The notes beneath the pieces are model-generated. The model searched no databases. It was not told the DNA's origin and saw only the letters and a list, made by a program, of their open reading frames with translations. Made by a program: the position numbers and the translations under genes. This document shows, piece after piece, positions 8,285 to 16,020 of a DNA stretch of 38,317 nucleotides (positions are counted from its first letter, which is position 1; each line of letters opens with the position of its first letter). The stretch covers positions 1-38,317 of the forward strand of contig NZ_BAGG01000108.1 of assembly GCF_000308695.1 (NCBI RefSeq), in the 5' to 3' direction. Origin of the DNA: Nocardia takedensis NBRC 100417 (GTDB taxonomy: Bacteria > Actinomycetota > Actinomycetes > Mycobacteriales > Mycobacteriaceae).

Positions 8285-9019
8285 TCAGCCGCGCCGCAAC
8301 AGATAGATGTCCATGATCCAGCCCTTCTCGGCCCGCAACCGCGCCCGCGTCGCCAGGATCTCCGCCTCCACCTCGCGCAGCGGCCCCTCGATCAACACCT
8401 CGTCGGGCATCCCCAGGTACGCGCCCCACCAGATGCGCACGTCCGCGCCTTCCACCTCGGTGAACGAGCACTCACCGTCGAGCATGACCAGCGCCGACTC
8501 CCCCAACCCCTGCTCGCGCAACCGCCGCCCCGTCGTGATGTGCACGGGTTCGCCGATGCGGTGCAGCACCATCCGGTGGCGGGCGGCCAGGGCCTGCGCG
8601 CTGGTGACGCCCGGAATCACCGTGTAGTCGAACTCGACGCCGCGCGCCCGCACCGCCTCCACCATGCGCAGGGTGCTGTCGTAGAGCGACGGGTCACCCC
8701 ACACCAGAATGCCCCCGACACCCTCCACCTCGGCGAACGCCGCCGCCAGCAGCGCCGCGCGCCGATCGTGCCAGTCGCGCACCACCGCCGCGTAATCGTC
8801 GGGCGTGCGGTCGCGGGGCGGATCGGGGATCTCCACCACCCGGTAGGCGCGGTCCATGTGTTCGTCGAGGACGGCCGTGCGCACGTCCACCAACTCCTGC
8901 TTCTCGCTCCCCTTGCCGATCACGAAGAACACCTCGACCCGGCGCATGGCCTTGACCGCCTGCATCGTCACCTGGTCGGGATCGCCGGCGCCGATGCCGA
9001 TCACGTAGAGCTCACGCAT
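8285..9019 (-). CDS. cobF: Precorrin-6A synthase (deacetylating) CobF, 244 aa
   Basis: SAM-dependent methyltransferase of the aerobic cobalamin pathway. It methylates C-1 of precorrin-5 with loss of acetate to give precorrin-6A. The start MRELYVIGIGAGDPDQVTMQAV matches the tetrapyrrole-methylase opening that binds SAM, and GILVWGDPSLYDST, YTVIPGVTSAQALAARH and a Glu/Asp-rich C-terminal half follow. The ATG at 9019 is chosen because CobF proteins begin right before the VIGIGAGDP motif; an in-frame ATG at 9046 would add nine residues. No other cobalamin gene is nearby, so here it stands alone. It diverges from thyA across 108 bp. Confidence 0.9.
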   Translation of the reverse strand: MRELYVIGIGAGDPDQVTMQAVKAMRRVEVFFVIGKGSEKQELVDVRTAVLDEHMDRAYRVVEIPDPPRDRTPDDYAAVVRDWHDRRAALLAAAFAEVEGVGGILVWGDPSLYDSTLRMVEAVRARGVEFDYTVIPGVTSAQALAARHRMVLHRIGEPVHITTGRRLREQGLGESALVMLDGECSFTEVEGADVRIWWGAYLGMPDEVLIEGPLREVEAEILATRARLRAEKGWIMDIYLLRRG

Positions 9020-9127
9020 GGCCGGAAGCTTGCCAGGCGCGGTCATCGATCGGTCGGCCAGGACGTTGGTTCCGTGTCGTTGCTCCCACCACACGCATCC
9101 CAACAAGGCAAGACGTAAACTCGCGGC

Positions 9128-9973
9128 GTGAGGAGTACAATCGATAGCCCTATTAGGAGCGCCGACACCCAGACCGTCGACACCCAATACGAGGACCTTC
9201 TTCGATTGGTGACGGAATCCGGGACTCCCAAGAGCGACCGCACCGGGACGGGCACGCGCAGCATCTTCGGCCACCAACTTCGCTACGACCTGGCGAAGGG
9301 ATTCCCGCTGGTCACCACCAAGCGGGTGCACATGAAGTCGATCGTGTACGAATTGCTGTGGTTCCTGCAAGGCGACTCCAATGTGAGTTGGCTACAGGAA
9401 AACGGCGTTACCATCTGGGACGAATGGGCCAATCACTGCGGTGACCTCGGCCCCATATACGGGGTGCAGTGGCGCTCATGGCCCACACGCGGCGGCGATG
9501 GACACATCGACCAGATCCAGAACATATTGGACACCCTGCGCAAAGATCCCGACTCACGACGAATGCTGGTTTCCGCCTGGAACGTGGCCGAGTTGGACAA
9601 GATGGCTCTCGCGCCCTGCCACGTCCTGTTCCAGTTCTACGTCGCTGACGGCAAGCTGTCGTGTCAGCTGTACCAGCGCAGTGCGGATCTGTTCTTGGGT
9701 GTCCCGTTCAATATCGCCAGCTACGCACTGCTCACCCAGATGGTTGCCCAGCAATCCGATCTCGAGCCCGGAGAATTCATCTGGACCGGCGGTGATTGCC
9801 ACATCTACGACAACCATCGCGACCAGGTCGCGCTACAACTCAGCCGTGATCCGCGCCCATTTCCCACGCTGCGGTTGCAGCGGGCCGAGAGTTTGTTCGA
9901 CTACCAGTACGACGATGTCGAAGTTCAGGACTACCACCCCCACCCCGGGATCAAAGCCCCGGTGGCCGTGTGA
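9128..9973 (+). CDS. thyA: Thymidylate synthase ThyA, 281 aa
   Basis: Makes dTMP from dUMP using methylene-tetrahydrofolate, which is oxidised to dihydrofolate. Classical motifs are present: SDRTGTGTRSIFGHQLRYDL, ELLWFLQGDSN, IWDEWA, GPIYGVQWRSW, DPDSRRMLVSAWN, the catalytic C164 in ALAPCHVLFQFY, SCQLYQRSADLFLGVPFNIASYA and the C-terminal HPGIKAPVAV. The start is uncertain. GTG 9128 gives about 17 residues more than the usual beginning near YEDLL, but no ATG, GTG or TTG lies between. The gene is distinctly less GC-rich than its neighbours (32 of 60 bases are G/C at 9361-9420, against 49 of 60 in folA at 10201-10260). The stop overlaps the GTG of folA. Confidence 0.96.
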   Translation: MRSTIDSPIRSADTQTVDTQYEDLLRLVTESGTPKSDRTGTGTRSIFGHQLRYDLAKGFPLVTTKRVHMKSIVYELLWFLQGDSNVSWLQENGVTIWDEWANHCGDLGPIYGVQWRSWPTRGGDGHIDQIQNILDTLRKDPDSRRMLVSAWNVAELDKMALAPCHVLFQFYVADGKLSCQLYQRSADLFLGVPFNIASYALLTQMVAQQSDLEPGEFIWTGGDCHIYDNHRDQVALQLSRDPRPFPTLRLQRAESLFDYQYDDVEVQDYHPHPGIKAPVAV

Positions 9974-10455
9974 AATTCGTCGGACTGGTCTGGGCGCAGA
10001 CTTCGGCGGGCGTGATCGGCGAGGGCAACGGCATTCCGTGGCGGGTGCCCGAGGACATGGCCTTCTTCAAGGAATTGACGATGGGGCACCCGGTGGTCAT
10101 GGGCCGACGCACCTGGGATTCGCTGCCGCCGCGTTTCCGGCCGCTGACCGGGCGACGCAATATCGTGGTCAGCCGTGATCCGGGGTGGTCGGCGCAGGGG
10201 GCCGAACGGGCGGGTTCGGTGCCCGCGGCCCTAGCGCTGACCGGCGCGGACCCGGTGTGGGTCGCGGGCGGCGGCGAAATCTACCGCGCCGCCATGGAAT
10301 TCGCGACCGAATTGCGGGTGACCGAGATCGACGCCGAGATCGCGGGCGATACGCACGCCCCCGGGATCGGCCCCGAGTGGCACGCCGACGCGCCGCCGCC
10401 GTGGCGCGTCTCCGATTCCGGGACACGATTCCGTTTCCGCCGCTACACGCGCTGA
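9970..10455 (+). CDS. folA: Dihydrofolate reductase FolA (DfrA), 161 aa
   Basis: Reduces dihydrofolate, the product of ThyA, back to tetrahydrofolate with NADPH. The sequence shows the classic order: LVWAQTSAGVIGEGNGIPWRVPEDM (substrate site with the Trp, Pro and acidic residue), PVVMGRRTWDSLP, the NADPH-binding GRRNIVVSRD, and VAGGGEIYRAAM. The start GTG overlaps the thyA stop (GTGA), so the two are translationally coupled, a very common arrangement. Length is normal for a chromosomal enzyme, and third codon positions are strongly GC-rich, unlike thyA. Confidence 0.95.
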   Translation: MKFVGLVWAQTSAGVIGEGNGIPWRVPEDMAFFKELTMGHPVVMGRRTWDSLPPRFRPLTGRRNIVVSRDPGWSAQGAERAGSVPAALALTGADPVWVAGGGEIYRAAMEFATELRVTEIDAEIAGDTHAPGIGPEWHADAPPPWRVSDSGTRFRFRRYTR

Positions 10456-10574
10456 TCGCGGGAGCGGGCGAGCCGCCCGAACCGGCCCGCGGAATTCGCC
10501 GGTCGGGCATACTCGGTGAATATCGGCCGGTGACACCAGCCCTGCACCGGCGGATGTGATGCGAAAGGCGATCA

Positions 10575-10901
10575 ATGGACAAGAAATCGCTGACCGCGGT
10601 CGCTCGCCAACAGCTCAAACTGGCCGCCACCGCCACCAGCGGGCGCAGCTCGCAGACGCTGTTCGGCGGTCACGCCCACGCCCTACGGCAGACCGTGGTC
10701 GGTCTGACCGCCGGTCAGAGCCTGGCCGAACACGACAACGCCGGTGACGCGACCTTGCTGGTCATCAGCGGCACCCTCACCCTGATCAGCGGCACGAACG
10801 AGTGGAAGGGTTCGGCGGGCGACCTGCTGGTCGTCCCGAAGGCGCGCCACAGCGTCAAGGCCATCGACGATGTGGCCTTCCTGCTGACCGTCGCCAAGTA
10901 G
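10575..10901 (+). CDS. Small cupin-domain protein, 108 aa
   Basis: Single-domain cupin (beta barrel). The sequence shows the two usual cupin blocks: ALRQTVVGLTAGQSLAEHDNAGDATLLVISGTLTL, then GSAGDLLVVPKARHSVKAIDDVAFLLTV. A metal site is possible but only a few of the usual His/Glu ligands are present (His in AEHDN and in ARHSV). The ATG at 10575 follows a GAAAGGCG-like ribosome binding site. It sits between folA and the DyP-encapsulin pair, on the same strand but separated from each. Small cupins of this type are often annotated as LuxR-associated or stress-related, but no function can be assigned. Confidence 0.75.
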   Translation: MDKKSLTAVARQQLKLAATATSGRSSQTLFGGHAHALRQTVVGLTAGQSLAEHDNAGDATLLVISGTLTLISGTNEWKGSAGDLLVVPKARHSVKAIDDVAFLLTVAK

Positions 10902-10943
10902 GTCGACACGCCGCGCCGATGCCGGGCGGGTCGGGCCAACCTC

Positions 10944-10949
10944 TAGGCT
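10944..10949 (+). promoter_or_regulatory. Possible -10 box (TAGGCT) for leaderless DyP-encapsulin mRNA
   Basis: TAGGCT ends 7 nt before the ATG at 10957 and there is no Shine-Dalgarno sequence in between, so the mRNA may start at the ATG. No clear -35 is visible. Confidence 0.35.
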
Positions 10950-10956
10950 GTCGATC

Positions 10957-11982
10957 ATGGGTGAGCCGCAGCCGATCCTCGAACCGCTCACGCCCGCCGC
11001 GATCTTCCTCGTCGCCACCATCGACGCGGGAGGCGAGCAGACGGTGCGCGATCTGCTGGGCGATCTGCCCGGTCTGCGGCGTTCGGTCGGGTTCCGGATG
11101 CCCGGCGCGGGCCTGGTGTGCAACACCTCCATCGGCAGCGACGCCTGGGACAGGCTGTTCAGCGGTCCCCGACCGGCCGAACTGCACGTGCTGCCCGAAT
11201 TCGTCGGCACACACCACACGGCCCCGTCCACGCCCGGCGATCTGCTGTTCCACATCAAATCCGAATTCCAGGACGTCTGCTTCGAGTTGGCGATGACGAT
11301 CGGCGACCGCCTCGCGGGCGCGGCCACGATCATCGACCAGACCGTGGGCTTCCGCTATTTCGAGCAGCGCGATCTGCTCGGCTTCGTGGACGGCACCGAG
11401 AACCCGGAGGGCACGGCGGCGGTCGCGGCGACGCTGATCGGCGACGAGGATCGCGAATTCGCCGGTGGCAGTTACGTGGTCGTGCAGAAATACCTGCATC
11501 GGATGGCCGAATGGCGGGCGCTGTCGGTCGCGGAGCAGGAGCGGGTCATCGGCCGCACCAAACTCGACGATTTCGAGCTCTCCGACGCGGACAAACCCGC
11601 GGATTCGCACGTCGCGGTCAACACCGTCGTGGACGAACAGGGCAACGAACGGCAGATCACCCGCGCCAACATGCCCTTCGGCAGTGTGGCCGACGGCGAG
11701 TTCGGCACCTACTACATCGCCTACGCGGCCACCCCGAGCGTCACCGAGACCATGCTCTCGCGGATGTTCGTGGGCACCGACGAGGCCGCCTACGACCGCA
11801 TCCTGGATTTCTCGATCGCGGTCACCGGCACGCTGTTCTTCACCCCGTCCGCCGAATTCTTCGACGACCTGCCGGACGCGCCGGCCCGGGTCGGCGCGGA
11901 CACGGTTCCGGTCCCCGAATCGGTCGGGGCGGCGGGCAACGGTTCACTCGGCATCGGCACTCTGAAAGGGAGCAGGCAATGA
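10957..11982 (+). CDS. Dye-decolorising (DyP-type) peroxidase, encapsulin cargo, 341 aa
   Basis: Haem peroxidase that uses H2O2 to oxidise a broad range of substrates. It carries the DyP hallmark GFVDGTENP with catalytic D145, the probable proximal haem ligand H218 in DSHVAVN, and the distal-side RANMPFG...GTYYIAY segment. After the catalytic domain there is a flexible Pro/Ala/Gly linker and the terminal peptide GSLGIGTLKGSRQ, which closely matches the encapsulin-targeting peptide of actinobacterial DyPs. It should therefore be packaged inside the shell encoded by the next gene, whose ATG overlaps this stop (ATGA). The targeting-tail codons for KGSRQ also supply the purine-rich ribosome binding site of the encapsulin gene. 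Role: oxidative-stress defence or an unknown oxidation. Confidence 0.95.
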   Translation: MGEPQPILEPLTPAAIFLVATIDAGGEQTVRDLLGDLPGLRRSVGFRMPGAGLVCNTSIGSDAWDRLFSGPRPAELHVLPEFVGTHHTAPSTPGDLLFHIKSEFQDVCFELAMTIGDRLAGAATIIDQTVGFRYFEQRDLLGFVDGTENPEGTAAVAATLIGDEDREFAGGSYVVVQKYLHRMAEWRALSVAEQERVIGRTKLDDFELSDADKPADSHVAVNTVVDEQGNERQITRANMPFGSVADGEFGTYYIAYAATPSVTETMLSRMFVGTDEAAYDRILDFSIAVTGTLFFTPSAEFFDDLPDAPARVGADTVPVPESVGAAGNGSLGIGTLKGSRQ

Positions 11983-12779
11983 ACAACCTCTATCGCGATC
12001 TCGCGCCGATCACCGAGGAAGCCTGGGCGGCGATCGAGGAGGAGGCGACCCGCACGTTCAAACGGCATATCGCGGGCCGCCGCGTCGTGGACCTGTCCGG
12101 CCCGCACGGCACCGACTACTCGGCGGTCGGCCTCGGCCGCACCACCCCCATCGCCGCGCCCGATCAGGGCGTGTTCGCGCGGCAGCGCCTGGTCGCGCCC
12201 CTGGTGGAGCTACGGGTGCCGTTCTCGCTCTCGCGCGAGGAACTCGACAACGTCGAACGCGGCGCGCAGGACGCCGACCTGGACGCGGTGAAGGACGCCG
12301 CGCGCCGGATCGCCTTCGCCGAGGACCGCGCGATCTTCGAGGGCTACGCCGCGGCCGGGATCACCGGTGTGCGGGCCGCCTCGTCCAATCCGCCGATCGC
12401 CCTGCCCGAGGACCCGAAGCTGGTGCCGGAGGCGGTCACCCAGGCGTTGACAGCGCTGCGTCTGGCCGGTGTCGACGGGCCGTACTCGGTGCTGCTCAGC
12501 GCCGATCTGTACACCGCGGTCAGCGAGACCTCCGACCACGGGCACCCGATCCGCACCCACATCGAACGCCTCATCCCCGAGGGCCAGATCATCTGGGCGC
12601 CCGCGATCGACGGCGCGTTCGTGCTGACCACCCGCGGCGGCGACTTCGACCTCCAGATCGGGCAGGACGTGTCCATCGGCTATCTCGCGCACAACGCCGA
12701 CACCGTGGACCTGTACTTCCAGCAGAGCTTGCAGTTCCTCGTCTACACCGCCGAGGCGGCCGTGGCGCTGCGCGCCTGA
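11979..12779 (+). CDS. Family-1 encapsulin nanocompartment shell protein, 266 aa
   Basis: HK97-fold protein that self-assembles into an icosahedral protein cage. It starts MNNLYRDLAPITEEAWAAIEEEA and continues with R-rich helices, the GRRVVDLSGPHG segment, LVAPLVELRVPFSLSREELDNVERGAQD, FAEDRAIFEGYAAAGITG (E-loop/P-domain region) and the C-terminal IGYLAHNADTVDLYFQQSLQFLV. The length of about 266 residues is normal for the smaller (T=1) family-1 shells. The gene overlaps the DyP stop by ATGA, and its ribosome binding site (AGGGAGCAGG) lies within the DyP tail codons, so cargo and shell are translationally coupled. Confidence 0.96.
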   Translation: MNNLYRDLAPITEEAWAAIEEEATRTFKRHIAGRRVVDLSGPHGTDYSAVGLGRTTPIAAPDQGVFARQRLVAPLVELRVPFSLSREELDNVERGAQDADLDAVKDAARRIAFAEDRAIFEGYAAAGITGVRAASSNPPIALPEDPKLVPEAVTQALTALRLAGVDGPYSVLLSADLYTAVSETSDHGHPIRTHIERLIPEGQIIWAPAIDGAFVLTTRGGDFDLQIGQDVSIGYLAHNADTVDLYFQQSLQFLVYTAEAAVALRA

Positions 12780-12843
12780 TCGACCCGCGTCCGGGGGCGG
12801 CCCGACTCGCGGTACGGTGAACCCGCTGAAGGCGGGAGGCGAT

Positions 12844-13374
12844 ATGACGATGGTGCGGGCGGGCGTTGTGCCCTCCGGAAGGTTGGCCCTCTACTCCGTG
12901 CTCACCGTCGCGGTGACGGCGTCGGTCTGCGCGGCGATCACCCTCGGGTTCGGGGTCAACCGCGTGGTGACCGGACTGCTGGCCGGGTTGGTCGCGGGGG
13001 TCGCGTTGCTGGTGGCGATGCTGGGGCGCGACGCGATCGTGCTGACCGAGGCCGCCATCTACCGGCGGACCCCGTGGTCGGAGACCAGCATCGCCTGGGA
13101 CCGGGTCGTCGCGGGCCGCTTCGCCCTCGACGAGCAGGCCCGCTGGTCGCTGGCGCTGGATCTGGCGGGCGGCGACGAGCGGCACGGCGAATTGGTGCTG
13201 TTGTCCATCCCGCCGGTGGTCGGCCCGGTATCGGGCGCCTACGACCTGCGCAAACGCGAACAGGTCACCGAGATCCGGGAGATGCTGCGACGCAAGCGGG
13301 TTCCGGTCACGGTGCTGCCGGAGATCGCGGGCGCGCTCAACGCGCACTGGCAGATCGCGCCGCCGACGCGCTGA
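12844..13374 (+). CDS. Small membrane protein with cytoplasmic domain, unknown function, 176 aa
   Basis: Not recognised as a named family. The N-terminal 60 residues form two predicted membrane helices (SVLTVAVTASVCAAITLGFG and VVTGLLAGLVAGVALLVAML). A soluble domain follows that reads like a short beta-rich, PH-like fold (IVLTEAAIYRRTPWSETSIAWDRVVAGRF) and ends in an Arg/Lys-rich helix and a short tail. The ATG at 12844 is preceded by GGGAGGCGAT, a good ribosome binding site; a GTG at 12817 is less well supported. It follows encapsulin by 64 nt on the same strand and precedes the TerD-like gene. Its relation to either is unknown. Confidence 0.65.
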   Translation: MTMVRAGVVPSGRLALYSVLTVAVTASVCAAITLGFGVNRVVTGLLAGLVAGVALLVAMLGRDAIVLTEAAIYRRTPWSETSIAWDRVVAGRFALDEQARWSLALDLAGGDERHGELVLLSIPPVVGPVSGAYDLRKREQVTEIREMLRRKRVPVTVLPEIAGALNAHWQIAPPTR

Positions 13375-13431
13375 TCCGCGCGGTCGCCGCCGGGTCGGGG
13401 CGGGACCGGATGACGCGCGGCACGGTGTTCA

Positions 13432-13437
13432 TATACG
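13432..13437 (+). promoter_or_regulatory. Possible -10 box (TATACG) for leaderless TerD-fusion mRNA
   Basis: TATACG ends 9 nt before the GTG at 13447, and ATGACG at 13410-13415 could be a -35 (16-bp spacer). No Shine-Dalgarno sequence precedes any candidate start. Confidence 0.3.
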
Positions 13438-13446
13438 TTGGCTGAT

Positions 13447-15000
13447 GTGTCGATGATGAAGGGTGCCAACGTACCGGTACCGATGTCCGCGGTCCGCATC
13501 GAACTGGGGTGGCAATCGGGTCCGGGTGTCCCGGACGCGGACGCGTCCGCCCTGTTGCTGGTGGCGGGCAAGGTCCGGTCCGACGACGACTTCGTGTTCT
13601 ACAACCAAGCGCAGCACCCTTCGGGCGCGGTGCGTCACGAGGGCAAGCAGCAGGGGCCGACGGTCCTGGACTCGCTGTCGGTGAATCTGGGGCAACTCGA
13701 GCCGCAGATCGAGACCGTGGTCATCGCGGCGTCCTCCGACGGCGGGACCTTCGGTCAGTTCCGCGGCCTCTACGTCCGGGTGCTCGACGCGAGCAACGGC
13801 GCGGAGGTGGCGCGCTTCGACCCGGTCGGCGCGAGCACGGAGACGGCTTTCGTCCTCGGCGAGCTCTACCGCCGCCAAGGCGCGTGGAAGTTCCGCGCGG
13901 TGGGCCAGGGTTACGCGTCGGGTCTGGCCGGGTTGGCGACCGATTTCGGCATCTCCGTCGACGACGCGCCCGCCGCGCCGCCCCAGCAGAGCGCCGCGCC
14001 GCAGCAGTTCGCGCCCCCGCCCGGACAGCAGCAGTACGCACCCCCGCCGCCTCAACAGCAATACGCTCCCCCGCAGCAGCAATACGCACCGCCGCCCGGA
14101 CAGCAGTTCGCACCGCCGCCGCCTCCAGGCCAGCAGTTCGCGCCCCCGCCGGGTCAGCAGTACGCGCCCCCGCCGGGCCAGCAATACGCACCGCCGCCCG
14201 GACAGCAGCAATACGCACCGCCACCGGATCAGCAGCAATACGCACCGCCACCGGATCAGCAGCAGTACGCGCCGCCGCCGGGTCAGCAGTTCGCACCGCC
14301 GCCCGGGCAGCAGTTCCCGCCGCAGCAGCCACCGCCGCCCGCGGGCGGCGCGCCGGTCAACCTGAGCAAGATCTCGCTGACCAAGGAAGCGCCCGCGGTC
14401 TCGCTGACCAAGCAGGGCGCGACCGGCGGCACCATGCGGGTCAACCTGAACTGGACCAGCCCGCAGTCCAACCGCGGCGGCGGCCTGTTCGGCCGCAAAC
14501 GCGGTGGCGGCGGCCTCGACCTGGACCTGAGCTGCTTCTTCGAGCTGTCCGACGGCCGGATCGGTTCGGTGCGCGCGTTGGACCGTTCCTTCGGCGACCT
14601 GCACCAACCGCCGTTCATCCGCCTCGACCAGGACGACCGCACCGGTGCCAGCGCCGGCGGCGAGAACCTGGACATCAACCTGGATTTCACCGCGCACTTC
14701 CGGCGCATCCTGGTGTTCACCTCGATCTACGAGGGCGCCAACGATTTCCGCGGTGTGCACGCCACCGTCACGCTGTACCCGCTGAACTCCACCCCCATCG
14801 AGATGACTCTCGACGGCTGCCAGGACGACTCGCGCGACGCGGTGCTGGCACACATCGAGAACATCAACGGCGAACTGGTGGTCCGCCGTGAAGGCACCTT
14901 CATCCGTCCGCCCGCCGGACGTCCGGGAGCCGGTGTCATGGAGATCGCCCAGCGCTACAACTGGGATTTCGGTTTCAAAGCGGGTCGCGGCAAGGGCTGA
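13447..15000 (+). CDS. TerD-domain protein fused through a Gln/Pro-rich linker to a TerA-like domain, 517 aa
   Basis: Calcium-binding tellurium/stress-response family protein. Residues 1 to about 175 form a TerD domain (KGANVPVP, VRIELGW, DADASALLL, RSDDDFVFYNQAQHPSGAVRH, VVIAASSDGGTFGQF, Asp/Glu-rich loops). About residues 178-300 are low complexity, made of repeated QQYAPPPGQ-like units. The C-terminal 200 residues (MRVNLNWTSP, GGLDLDLSCFFELSDGRIGSVRALD, FIRLDQDDRTGASAGGENLDINL, RILVFTSIYEGANDF) resemble TerA-like domains. The start is uncertain: GTG 13447 places the TerD motif at the usual distance from Met, while TTG 13438 and ATG 13453 are alternatives. No other ter gene is adjacent. Membrane-damage or phage-defence roles known for ter systems are only inference here. 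Confidence 0.85.
   Translation: MSMMKGANVPVPMSAVRIELGWQSGPGVPDADASALLLVAGKVRSDDDFVFYNQAQHPSGAVRHEGKQQGPTVLDSLSVNLGQLEPQIETVVIAASSDGGTFGQFRGLYVRVLDASNGAEVARFDPVGASTETAFVLGELYRRQGAWKFRAVGQGYASGLAGLATDFGISVDDAPAAPPQQSAAPQQFAPPPGQQQYAPPPPQQQYAPPQQQYAPPPGQQFAPPPPPGQQFAPPPGQQYAPPPGQQYAPPPGQQQYAPPPDQQQYAPPPDQQQYAPPPGQQFAPPPGQQFPPQQPPPPAGGAPVNLSKISLTKEAPAVSLTKQGATGGTMRVNLNWTSPQSNRGGGLFGRKRGGGGLDLDLSCFFELSDGRIGSVRALDRSFGDLHQPPFIRLDQDDRTGASAGGENLDINLDFTAHFRRILVFTSIYEGANDFRGVHATVTLYPLNSTPIEMTLDGCQDDSRDAVLAHIENINGELVVRREGTFIRPPAGRPGAGVMEIAQRYNWDFGFKAGRGKG
13975..14340 (+). repeat. Degenerate coding repeat encoding QQYAPPPGQ units
   Basis: About a dozen imperfect units of 21-30 bp encode variants of QQYAPPPGQ, QQFAPPPG and DQQQYAPPP in the linker of the TerD fusion. 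Units vary in length and sequence, with no spacer/repeat organisation, so this is a low-complexity protein repeat and not a CRISPR array. It is a likely site of length variation between strains. Confidence 0.9.
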
Positions 15001-15008
15001 GTCGGGCA

Positions 15009-15041
15009 CTCGGCCGAGGGCGATCGATTCCCTCGGCCGAG
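15009..15041 (+). terminator. Strong hairpin terminator after the TerD fusion gene
   Basis: A perfect 12-bp stem CTCGGCCGAGGG (15009-15020) / CCCTCGGCCGAG (15030-15041) encloses a 9-nt loop and begins 8 nt after the stop. There is no T-run. The position between two convergent genes fits a terminator. Confidence 0.75.
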
Positions 15042-15083
15042 AAGTCTCGCGGACGGCGCGAGGTTTCTCGGCAGGGTCGGCTG

Positions 15084-15120
15084 GTCTCTCGGGTGGACCT
15101 TTCGAGTGCCCCCGAGAGGC
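15084..15120 (-). terminator. Second hairpin in the convergent intergenic region
   Basis: CTCTCGGG (15086-15093) pairs with CCCGAGAG (15111-15118), flanked by one wobble and one G-C pair. It lies about 110 nt beyond the TetR stop and could end transcription from either side. The rest of 15121-15231 holds no gene but repeats a GGCTGAAC-like octamer (minus strand) several times, one copy overlapping the TetR stop. Confidence 0.4.
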
Positions 15121-15231
15121 TCGTTCGGCCGCCGGGTGGGTTCAGCCCCAGACGGGCAGGTCGAGTCGACGGGCTCACTCAGCCGCGTGACATGTTCAGC
15201 CGGCCGGCGCTCGCCAGCCGGTGTGCTTCGT

Positions 15232-15903
15232 TCAGCCGAGAGGCAGGGGCGCGGCCAGGAGTGCGTCGGCCGCCGAGCGGACCTCGGCGAGGTCGCCGGT
15301 CCAGCCGAGCATGCGCAGGGTGGTGTCGGGGATGACGCGGGCGGCGTGCGCGGGCGGGTCGCCTTCGTCGGAGCGCATGTTGATGACGGTCTCGACCAGG
15401 CGGAACGGGAGGGTTTCGGCGCCGGTCAGGCCGTCGGTTCCGGCGGCGGCGAGCACCTCGGCGGCGAAGCTCTCGTAGTGGCGGCGCAGTCGGTCGCGGC
15501 GTAGGCGGAAGGGCGCGAATCGTTCGGTGCGCACTTCTGGCAGCAGGTAGAGCGCGCCGAGGTTCCAGTGCGCCGCGCACAGTTGCCGCACGTCCGAGTG
15601 GGCCAGCGCGTAGAGGCGCACGGCGGCGGGCGCGTCGTGCTCGGCCAGGCGGGCCGCCAGTTCGAGTGGGGCGGCGATGGTTTCGCTGAGCAGCGCGTCG
15701 AGGATGTCGTCCTTGGCGGCGAAGTGGTGGTACAGCGAGGCTTGTCGCATGCCGACGGCGTCGGCGACCGCCCTGGTGGAGGTGTTGGCGTAGCCGTGGA
15801 TGGTGAACAGTTCGCCCGCCGCGTCGAGGATCTCGGCGCGGGCGGTCGCGCCGCGGCGGGCGCGTTGTTCCAGTCGGGGGCGGCCGGGGCCAGGATTCGC
15901 CAC
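15232..15903 (-). CDS. TetR-family transcriptional regulator, 223 aa
   Basis: One-component repressor with an N-terminal helix-turn-helix (ARAEILDAAGELFTIHGYANTSTRAVADAVGMRQASLYHHFAAKDDILDALL in about residues 22-72, the classic TetR pattern) and a C-terminal all-helical ligand and dimerisation domain that is not diagnostic of a ligand. The start is GTG at 15903. It is transcribed away from the permease-UAAP-carboxyltransferase operon, with 259 bp between the starts. A 20-bp near-perfect palindrome lies in this gap and is a candidate operator. The natural inference is that it controls the adjacent urea/guanidine operon, but a nitrogen regulator of the GlnR type could use the same site. Confidence 0.85.
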   Translation of the reverse strand: MANPGPGRPRLEQRARRGATARAEILDAAGELFTIHGYANTSTRAVADAVGMRQASLYHHFAAKDDILDALLSETIAAPLELAARLAEHDAPAAVRLYALAHSDVRQLCAAHWNLGALYLLPEVRTERFAPFRLRRDRLRRHYESFAAEVLAAAGTDGLTGAETLPFRLVETVINMRSDEGDPPAHAARVIPDTTLRMLGWTGDLAEVRSAADALLAAPLPLG

Positions 15904-16020
15904 GCCCCCATTGTTCCATCGCCCGAGGGGAGGCGACTCCGCGATGTCGGGGTCCCCGCTCGGCGTGCGCCCGCACGGGGCGGAGCTGGGCCGTTCGGCG
16001 GGTGAGCAACCGGTGAGAGG

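Noticed and set aside
13975..14340. Possible CRISPR array
   Set aside because: Units are short, in frame, contiguous and of variable length, and they encode a Gln/Pro-rich protein linker.
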